64,000 nucleotides of DNA from Marinobacter sp. CHS3-4 (GTDB lineage Bacteria > Pseudomonadota > Gammaproteobacteria > Pseudomonadales > Oleiphilaceae), in the NCBI RefSeq assembly GCF_030053415.1, contig NZ_JASGBJ010000005.1, positions 62,001-126,000 on the forward strand. Direction: 5' to 3'. Positions 58,337 to 64,000 of the stretch are shown one piece after another. Within the stretch, counting starts at the first letter, position 1. Each line of letters starts with the position of its first letter. Position numbers and translations under genes: made by a program. Below the pieces are notes generated by a model. That model was not told the origin of the DNA. It did no database searches and saw only the letters and a list, made by a program, of their open reading frames with translations.

Positions 58337-59362
58337 ATGTATCCGCTATTACGAAGCCTGCTGTTCAGATTGCCGCCCGAAGCCGCTCACGACGTCTCCC
58401 TGGCCACCCTGGACGTGGCCCAAAAGCTTGGTTTGATAAGGGCCATGGTAAAGCCACCCGCTGATCTTCCTGTGGAGGTCATGGGTCTGAACTTTCCTAA
58501 CCCGGTGGGCCTTGCTGCGGGGCTCGACAAGAATGCGGATCATCTGGATGCCCTGGGTAGCCTCGGTTTCGGGTTTATTGAAGTCGGCACGGTAACGCCC
58601 GTCGCGCAACCCGGGAACCCCAAACCCAGGATGTTTCGTCTGCAAGAGCATCAGGCCATTATTAACCGGATGGGGTTTAATAACTTCGGACTGGAGCATT
58701 TGCTGGATAGAGTCAGTCACCGCAAATATTCTGGGGTGCTTGGTATCAATGTTGGGAAAAACAAAGTGACTCCCAACGAGGAGTCAGAGTCGGACTATCG
58801 GAAGGGTATAGCTGCCGTCTACAACTGCGCAGATTACATCACGGTGAATGTGTCTTCCCCGAACACGCCGGGTCTTCGGGATCTGCAGTTTGGTGACTCC
58901 CTGAAAGGCTTGATGTTTGCGATCAAGGACGAGCAAGCCCGGTGCCAGGCAAAGAGCGGTCGCTACGTGCCACTGGCCATCAAGATCGCACCGGACATGG
59001 ACGATGCCGGTATTCGGTTTGTCGCTCAGGCGGTTAAAGACAGTGGATTGGATGGTGTGATTGCGACGAACACCACCATAAGCCGTGAGGCTGTTCGCGG
59101 GCATAAACACGCTGACGAGGCGGGTGGGTTGAGCGGTTTACCCGTCAGGGACGCCTCGACTCGGGTGATCAAATCCCTTTACGCAGAGCTTGGCGACGAT
59201 GTTCCCATCATCGGTGTGGGCGGTGTAACCGACGGTAACAGTGCCGCTGAAAAGATTCAGGCAGGCGCTAAATTGGTTCAGCTGTATACAGGGTTTATCT
59301 ATCGGGGCCCGGCACTGATACGTGAGTCGGTCGAGGCGATTCGACGGCTGAATGTGGAATAG
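58337..59362 (+). CDS. pyrD: Dihydroorotate dehydrogenase (quinone), class 2
   Basis: This membrane-associated flavoenzyme oxidises dihydroorotate with ubiquinone in UMP synthesis. The 341-residue class 2 protein has the N-terminal membrane-binding helix [20 protein letters not shown]. The FMN barrel follows, with [37 protein letters not shown], the catalytic Ser in [11 protein letters not shown], and IGVGGVTDG. The ATG at 58337 matches the start of E. coli PyrD; an upstream extension to 58286 is not supported. The upstream gap carries a DnaA box. Downstream are two GC-rich hairpins. Confidence 0.97.
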   Translation: MYPLLRSLLFRLPPEAAHDVSLATLDVAQKLGLIRAMVKPPADLPVEVMGLNFPNPVGLAAGLDKNADHLDALGSLGFGFIEVGTVTPVAQPGNPKPRMFRLQEHQAIINRMGFNNFGLEHLLDRVSHRKYSGVLGINVGKNKVTPNEESESDYRKGIAAVYNCADYITVNVSSPNTPGLRDLQFGDSLKGLMFAIKDEQARCQAKSGRYVPLAIKIAPDMDDAGIRFVAQAVKDSGLDGVIATNTTISREAVRGHKHADEAGGLSGLPVRDASTRVIKSLYAELGDDVPIIGVGGVTDGNSAAEKIQAGAKLVQLYTGFIYRGPALIRESVEAIRRLNVE

Positions 59363-59384
59363 GCTTCAGAAGCGGGAAAAAAGT

Positions 59385-59432
59385 GGGCCCGCTGAGCGGG
59401 CCCGTGCGGGGAACAAACCCCGTGGCGTTTTA
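59385..59432 (+). terminator. Double-hairpin probable terminator after pyrD
   Basis: GGGCCCGC and GCGGGCCC (loop TGA) form the first stem. CGGGG and CCCCG form the second, followed by GTTTTATT. The first has no T-run, so only the second looks like a classical terminator. Confidence 0.6.
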
Positions 59433-59534
59433 TTGCATGGTACGGATCGGGAGGACCCGTTTGGGTTGCTCTATTTGTTGTTGCGCCAAATTGTGTTTTT
59501 AGTTGAAAGATCAGATTTAAGATTCGGGGCCTGA

Positions 59535-59744
59535 TCAGGCCGTGACGTTGGCCATCCTGTGTATACCGGATACGCCGGTCATGCCCTCCCATTGATCTGT
59601 GCGGCCTTCTCGCCACCCGTTGAGCCATTCCTGGCGATGTTCGACTTGATCCAACGGGCAGCTGTCTTTTGACTTTCCGGACACTCCGGCCAAATAGCCC
59701 CGTTTGAATGCACGAGCGTACATATCTCTTTTCTGTCTTTTCAT
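59535..59744 (-). CDS. rmf: Ribosome modulation factor RMF
   Basis: RMF converts idle 70S ribosomes to 100S dimers in stationary phase. The 69-residue basic protein begins MKRQKRDMYARAFKRGYLAG and has NGWREGRTDQWEGMTG and a C-terminal GIHRMANVTA. It is about 14 residues longer than the 55-residue E. coli protein; the extension is the type seen in pseudomonads. The ATG at 59744 has GAGGAAC just upstream. An upstream ORF extension to 59840 is not supported. The rmf, pyrD and rlmKL cluster is conserved in many gammaproteobacteria. It is transcribed from the minus strand, towards pyrD. Confidence 0.93.
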   Translation of the reverse strand: MKRQKRDMYARAFKRGYLAGVSGKSKDSCPLDQVEHRQEWLNGWREGRTDQWEGMTGVSGIHRMANVTA

Positions 59745-60058
59745 GCCGTTCCTCACTGATGGATTAACAGAACATGCGTGTACACATCCGCTATGGTCAG
59801 TGCTGGGCATCACCCTTCCGGGGTAAACCGCTATTGTCACTGTCGACCAGAGCAGTCAGGATCCTGTTAACGGTGAAGAATTGCTCCACCGGAACGACGC
59901 GTCACTTACAAGGTAATTCCAACTTGGCGGGGTTGTACACTAATTATTTCATCTATGTTTTATCTGTTTATAGCAGCAGGTTCTAAAAATGCCGTGCGAT
60001 CAGTAGAAAAGGCGCCATTCCATGACCTTAGCGTTGTTTACCTTCTCAGGAGTTGCCT
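59745..60058. other. Intergenic region between divergent rmf and rlmKL
   Basis: This gap of 314 bases must hold the promoters of rmf and rlmKL. The part near 59935-59985 is AT-rich (ACTAATTATTTCATC, TATCTGTTTATAGC). No confident -35/-10 pair, repeat or RNA gene was found. Confidence 0.5.
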
Positions 60059-62242
60059 GTGTCTGAACTGAGTTTTTTCGTTACCTGTCCCAAGGGTCTT
60101 GAATACCTGCTTGAAGAGGAATTGAAAGCCCTGGGAATGGAGCCGTTACGCAACGCACCCGCCGGGGTCTGGGCCAATGGTTCACTGGCAGCGGGATACC
60201 GGACCTGTTTGTGGTCGCGCCTGGCCAATCGAGTCATCCTTCACCTGGCAGACGTGGATGCGACTTCAGCAGACCGAATGCTGGGAGGTGTAACGGACTT
60301 GCCATGGGAGGATCACATCCCGGTCACGGGCAGCTTTCGCGTGAATTTTGTTGGCCAGAACGATGAGATTCGCAATACCCAGTTTGGTGCGCAGCGAGTA
60401 AAAGACGGGGTTGTGGACCGCCTTCGCACGGCCAGCGGTCAGCGCCCGTCAGTCGATGCCAAAGATCCCGATGTCACTGTGTCGGCTCGCCTGCATCGCG
60501 GTGTCTTGTCCGTTGGTATTGATTTGAGTGGCGACAGTCTTCACAAGCGTGGATACCGGACCGAAAAAGGCGCTGCGCCACTGAAGGAGAACCTGGCTGC
60601 GGCCTTGTTGATACGGGCAGGGTGGCCGGCAATTGCTGAATCTGGCGGGCCGTTGCTGGACCCGATGTGTGGTTCGGGAACGCTGCTGATTGAGGCCGCC
60701 ATGATGGCCATGGATCTGGCACCGGGGCGGAAAAGAGAGCGTTGGGGGTTCACTCGCTGGCCGGGACACGATCCGGAATTATGGCTCAGTCTGCGTCAGG
60801 AGGCAGAGTCAAGGGCCTACGAAGGTCGTCAGGCCTTTGAGCATAAAGGAATCGTCATTGAGGGCTCCGACGCGGATCAGAAGGTCCTGTCGATAGCGCG
60901 AAACAACCTTCAGCGTGCCGGGCTAACCGACGCCGTCTGTCTCGAGCAAAGGGATATTACCGAGTTACGGGAAGCAAGCCATGAGTCCACTATCGGATTG
61001 GTGATTGTGAACCCGCCGTATGGAGAGCGACTGAGCGAACGCAAGGCCCTTGGGCCTCTTTACCGATCTCTCGGAGAGGCCGTCAAGCAGAGCTGCCCCG
61101 GTTGGCGTCTGGCCTTGTTCACTGGCGCACCGGAATACGGAAAGTCACTGGGCCTTCGAAGCTACAAACAATACAAGTTGTTCAATGGCAAGCTTCCCGC
61201 ACAGCTATTGCTGTTTACCATCGACGAAGCCAGTTCACGTGCTCCCCGTGAGCTTGATGTTCCGGGAGAGGTCACTCCGCGGGTGACCAACGAAGAGCGG
61301 GCAGCGATGCTGCGCAACCGCTTAAAGAAAAACCTGAAAACCATTGGTCAGTGGGCTCGGAAACAGGACATCGGCTGCTACCGGATTTACGACGCTGACA
61401 TGCCAGAATTCGCTCTGGCCATCGATTTTTATGAGGGGCGTGTTCATGTGCAGGAATACGTGGCGCCAAAGTCCGTCGATGAAAGGGCTGCCCGGGAAAG
61501 GCTGGCCGAGGCCCTTGCTGTGATTCCCGAGGCTCTTGGAATTGAACCGGAAGACATGGTCTGCAAGCAGCGACAACGGCAAGCCGGGCTGAACCAGTAC
61601 GAAAAGCGCGCAGCAAGCGGAGAGTTTTTCAATATTCAGGAACACGGTTGTGTGCTGAAAGTGAACCTGAAAGATTATCTGGACACCGGTCTATTCCTGG
61701 ATCACCGTCCCGTCAGACATTGGATTCAGCAACATGCCAGGGGAAAACGGTTTTTGAATCTGTTCTGCTATACCGGTGCCGCAACGGTGCATGCAGCAGT
61801 TGGTGGCGCAAGCCGATCACTGAGCCTGGATATGTCGAACACCTACGTGAAGTGGGCCCAGGAGAATCTCGGGCTAAACCTCAAAGATGTGTCCCGGCAC
61901 CGGGTCGAGCAGGCAGACTGTCTGGAATGGCTTGCAGAAAAGCCGACACCGGACCAGCGCTATGATCTCATCTTTATGGATCCGCCCACCTTCTCGAATT
62001 CTGCAAGAATGGCCGGTGTACTGGATATCCAGCGCGATCACGCCAAACTGATCCGCCAGGCGATGCAGCGTCTGACCTCAGAAGGCACGCTGATTTTTTC
62101 CAACAACTTCAGGCGATTCAAACTGGATGATGACCTGGAGCAGGCGTACGCCATAGAGGAGGTGACAGCGTCTACACTGGACAAGGACTTTCAGCGCAAT
62201 GCCAGAATTCATCGCTGCTGGCATATTCAGCATAAAAACTGA
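60059..62242 (+). CDS. rlmL: 23S rRNA (G2445 and G2069) methyltransferase RlmKL
   Basis: This fused enzyme makes m2G2445 and m7G2069 in 23S rRNA. The 727-residue protein has an N-terminal THUMP region (about 50-165), the RlmL methyltransferase with DPMCGSGTLLIEAA near 200 and the catalytic NPPYGER near 317, and the RlmK methyltransferase with FLNLFCYTGAATVHAA and FMDPPTFSNSARMAG near 640. Both active-site motifs are intact, and the length is near that of E. coli (702). GTG at 60059 is chosen because AGGAG lies six bases upstream; the TTG at 60053 directly abuts that site. It is convergent with a minus-strand porin-like gene. Confidence 0.95.
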   Translation: MSELSFFVTCPKGLEYLLEEELKALGMEPLRNAPAGVWANGSLAAGYRTCLWSRLANRVILHLADVDATSADRMLGGVTDLPWEDHIPVTGSFRVNFVGQNDEIRNTQFGAQRVKDGVVDRLRTASGQRPSVDAKDPDVTVSARLHRGVLSVGIDLSGDSLHKRGYRTEKGAAPLKENLAAALLIRAGWPAIAESGGPLLDPMCGSGTLLIEAAMMAMDLAPGRKRERWGFTRWPGHDPELWLSLRQEAESRAYEGRQAFEHKGIVIEGSDADQKVLSIARNNLQRAGLTDAVCLEQRDITELREASHESTIGLVIVNPPYGERLSERKALGPLYRSLGEAVKQSCPGWRLALFTGAPEYGKSLGLRSYKQYKLFNGKLPAQLLLFTIDEASSRAPRELDVPGEVTPRVTNEERAAMLRNRLKKNLKTIGQWARKQDIGCYRIYDADMPEFALAIDFYEGRVHVQEYVAPKSVDERAARERLAEALAVIPEALGIEPEDMVCKQRQRQAGLNQYEKRAASGEFFNIQEHGCVLKVNLKDYLDTGLFLDHRPVRHWIQQHARGKRFLNLFCYTGAATVHAAVGGASRSLSLDMSNTYVKWAQENLGLNLKDVSRHRVEQADCLEWLAEKPTPDQRYDLIFMDPPTFSNSARMAGVLDIQRDHAKLIRQAMQRLTSEGTLIFSNNFRRFKLDDDLEQAYAIEEVTASTLDKDFQRNARIHRCWHIQHKN

Positions 62243-62259
62243 GGCGCATTGCGCCTCAG
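62234..62259 (-). terminator. Terminator of the outer-membrane barrel gene
   Basis: CTGAGGCGC and GCGCCTCAG form a nine-pair stem with a three-base loop. Read on the minus strand it is followed by TTTTTA, so it fits the minus-strand gene whose stop codon lies inside the stem. It may also slow plus-strand transcripts from rlmKL. Confidence 0.8.
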
Positions 62260-62909
62260 AATTCGTACTTCAGTCCGCCGTTATACTGGAAGACGTTTGC
62301 TTTGGTTTCGGTGTCTTCGAAAAACTTACCGATTTCAAAGAACAGGAAACTGTCGTCGACCACCTCAATGTCCACGCCGACCAGCCAGCTGGTAGAAAAG
62401 GAACTTTCCGGATATCTCATGTCGGCGAGGTCTTTGTAGGTAGGCCCTTTGAGTTCTTCCGGTAATTCAGTTTGAGGTGTCTCCGCCCGAAAGCGACCAA
62501 ACGGCGTCAACTTCGATTCGCCTTTTATATGAGAGAAGCCGAACTGGGCGTAAATATTGGAGTAGTCGGTGATGGGGTAATTGCCACCGATGTACCAGCT
62601 GACGTAGTAGTCGATATCAACTTCAAGCTCGTTGTCCACTTTGCCGGACGCGACACCGGTGCCTGTGCGCAACTCGACATGCCAATTCTCTGAAATGTGG
62701 GTGCCCAGCTGCAGACTGGTCATTGACGACCAGGCCTGCCCCCCGATGTCACCGTCGTCGACAGTTCGATGGTTCAGACGCGTGCCAATGAGTCCTATAT
62801 AGGTGCGGCCCTCACGCATTTCTTCCTGTGCGTTCACAGCCTGGGGTGACATCAACAGGGCTGCGGGCACGAGCGCAACCGCGAGGGATAGTCGCAGCAG
62901 AGAATTCAT
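62256..62909 (-). CDS. Outer-membrane beta-barrel protein, OmpA/OmpX-like
   Basis: This 217-residue exported protein has signal peptide MNSLLRLSLAVALVPAALLM plus SPQAVNA (cleavage after Ala27) and a body of alternating strands (THISENWHVELRTGTGVASG; DIDYYVSWYIGGNYPITDYS). It ends with a C-terminal Phe (GGLKYEF), typical of barrels handled by BAM. It resembles generic small porin-family barrels; no specific transport function can be read. ATG at 62909 is used; a longer ORF to 62981 would prefix the signal peptide with charged residues. CAGGA is 12 bases upstream. It ends with a stem-loop terminator overlapping the stop. Confidence 0.82.
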   Translation of the reverse strand: MNSLLRLSLAVALVPAALLMSPQAVNAQEEMREGRTYIGLIGTRLNHRTVDDGDIGGQAWSSMTSLQLGTHISENWHVELRTGTGVASGKVDNELEVDIDYYVSWYIGGNYPITDYSNIYAQFGFSHIKGESKLTPFGRFRAETPQTELPEELKGPTYKDLADMRYPESSFSTSWLVGVDIEVVDDSFLFFEIGKFFEDTETKANVFQYNGGLKYEF

Positions 62910-63010
62910 GATGATGGAGTTCCTGACGTTTAAGATTCTGAACGATTCTGCCTTCTGTAACTGTTTGTTACGTCGACACAAGTCACAGTTCGTCCGGCCC
63001 GTAAAGACAC

Positions 63011-63490
63011 TCAGCCAAAGAAGCCTTCTTCACGGGCAATCAAAAGCAGTGCATAGACACCGTTTTCAGGCAGTTGAGGCTCCAGACCTTCATCGGTTAA
63101 TAGCTGGCGCCGGCGGTCGTCCAGATCTTCGCGAGTCAGAGAGGTCACCAGCGATTCGATGCCAGCTATTTCGAAGGGTGGCTCAGAACCGACGGCGTTG
63201 AATATTTTGTCGATCAGAATTTCATCCGGGTCCATGCCGTCGACGTACACCGTCAGGTCCGGTAAGTCCTGGTGCAGCTCATGAACGATCTCGATCAGTG
63301 GCACCCCCTGTTCCTCCAGATACAACAGGTCCACATCGCCGAGGTCGCCGTCTTCCGGGATCCAGTCATCGTCCGGAGCAATCACCACGGTTTTCATCTG
63401 GCCATTTTCAACGGACCAGGCCATGGCCGTAGGGAAGAGGCTGTCTTCGGTCTGGCAGTATTCGATGTCTAGAAAACGCGGTTCAGGCAA
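63011..63490 (-). CDS. Conserved hypothetical, exonuclease-like N-terminus
   Basis: This 159-residue acidic protein could not be named from memory. Its start MPEPRFLDIEYCQTED has an Asp-x-Glu (D8, E10) at the end of the first strand, like DEDD-type 3'-5' exonucleases, and AVAVG-like later strands (VYVDGMDPDEILIDKIFN) carry further acidic residues. The last expected His/Asp pair seems absent in the LPENGVYALLLIAREE part, so activity is doubtful. It starts at TTG 63490 with GGAG eight bases upstream. It is divergent from the M18 aminopeptidase and lies upstream of the barrel gene by about 101 bases. The exonuclease suggestion is weak inference. Confidence 0.7.
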   Translation of the reverse strand: MPEPRFLDIEYCQTEDSLFPTAMAWSVENGQMKTVVIAPDDDWIPEDGDLGDVDLLYLEEQGVPLIEIVHELHQDLPDLTVYVDGMDPDEILIDKIFNAVGSEPPFEIAGIESLVTSLTREDLDDRRRQLLTDEGLEPQLPENGVYALLLIAREEGFFG

Positions 63491-63579
63491 AATTCGGACT
63501 CCGGAAAAACCTAATGGATAGGACGAAAGGCGCCATCATGCCATACTGGCGCCGCTAAAATCAGTTTATCAGGGGCAAC

Positions 63580-64000
63580 ATGGAACACGTGGATTTTAAT
63601 CAGCAGTTGATCGAGTTTCTAAACAGCTCAACCACACCCTGGCACGCCGTTGCCAGCATGAAGCAGCGGTTGGATGCCGCGGGTTTCAAGGCACTGGATG
63701 AAAAAGAAAACTGGACGCTGGAATCTGGCAAGGGCTATTACATCATTCGTAATGGCTCCTCCATCGTGGCGTTCAGGACCGGCCAGAAGCCGACGGATAG
63801 CGCAGGCATCAGAATGGTCGGGGCGCACACAGACAGCCCGTGTCTGAAGGTAAAGCCCAACCCGGAAATCCGACGCAAGGGCTATTTTCAGCTGGGCGTG
63901 GAAGTCTATGGTGGCGTTCTTCTCAACCCCTGGTTCGATAGAGACCTGTCACTGGCGGGGCGCGTCAGTTATCTGAATCAGGACGGAAAAGTCCGCGACG
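63580..64000 (+). CDS. apeB: M18 family aminopeptidase, 5' part (truncated by window)
   Basis: About 140 codons are present, with the frame open to the end. The translated start is [17 protein letters not shown] and includes [19 protein letters not shown], a metal-ligand His in [18 protein letters not shown], and [20 protein letters not shown], all characteristic of the M18 (aspartyl/yeast aminopeptidase I) family that forms large dodecamers in the cytosol. The ATG has AGGGG just upstream. The catalytic C-terminal part lies outside the window, so completeness cannot be judged. Confidence 0.9.
   Translation, partial: MEHVDFNQQLIEFLNSSTTPWHAVASMKQRLDAAGFKALDEKENWTLESGKGYYIIRNGSSIVAFRTGQKPTDSAGIRMVGAHTDSPCLKVKPNPEIRRKGYFQLGVEVYGGVLLNPWFDRDLSLAGRVSYLNQDGKVRD

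Noticed and set aside
59535..59590. The C-terminal extension of RMF as novel
   Set aside because: Longer RMF proteins with this GIHR-type tail are normal in pseudomonads.

Overview
This 64 kb window is chromosomal DNA of a Gram-negative gammaproteobacterium, most likely a marine or halophilic relative of Marinobacter with a pseudomonad-like gene order. That placement is inferred from recognised proteins and synteny: lptFG is divergent from pepA-holC; there is a gyrA-serC-pheA-hisC-tyrA/aroA-cmk-rpsA-ihfB-lapAB-pyrF block; and there are a Na+-translocating oxaloacetate decarboxylase, a long pseudomonad-type RMF and imuA-imuB-dnaE2. Coding density is high, most starts have clear Shine-Dalgarno sequences, and no prophage, CRISPR array, rRNA operon or intact insertion sequence is visible.

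Layout. 0-8 kb: ampD-ampE (cell-wall recycling), a chemoreceptor behind a sigma-28-type promoter, then a minus-strand group of a PduO-type cobalamin adenosyltransferase, a ketopantoate reductase and valS. 8-18 kb: a DNA glycosylase, holC-pepA, lptF-lptG, an RDD membrane protein, alaS, lysC and csrA. 18-24 kb: tRNA-Ser and two tRNA-Arg genes, a DUF2058 gene, dbpA, and oadGAB. 24-30 kb: the SOS mutasome imuA-imuB-dnaE2 behind a near-perfect LexA box. 30-36 kb: a more accessory stretch with a pterin dehydratase, a PEP-CTERM protein, a 525 bp non-coding segment with an 8-bp tandem repeat, a YghU-type glutathione transferase, a membrane-anchored sugar dehydrogenase fusion, a small YkoF-like protein and gamma-glutamyltransferase. 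36-50 kb: purU, then the long gyrA-to-pyrF block, which links DNA topology, serine and aromatic amino-acid synthesis, nucleotide metabolism, translation and LPS control. 50-64 kb: tRNA-Asn, an aspartate aminotransferase, uvrB, a divergent GNAT/C39-peptidase fusion and RimK-like ATP-grasp pair, a CDF metal transporter, pyrD, rmf, rlmKL, a small outer-membrane barrel, a conserved hypothetical and the start of an M18 aminopeptidase.

The most promising candidate for an incompletely described system is the ATP-grasp and acetyltransferase/papain-fold peptidase pair at 54-56.8 kb, which looks like a peptide-ligating and peptide-processing module of unknown product. Other leads are the PEP-CTERM gene with a possible sigma-54 promoter, the repeat-bearing gap next to it, the AT-rich segment with a DnaA box before pyrD, the class II-type EPSP synthase fused to prephenate dehydrogenase, and the membrane-anchored sugar dehydrogenase.
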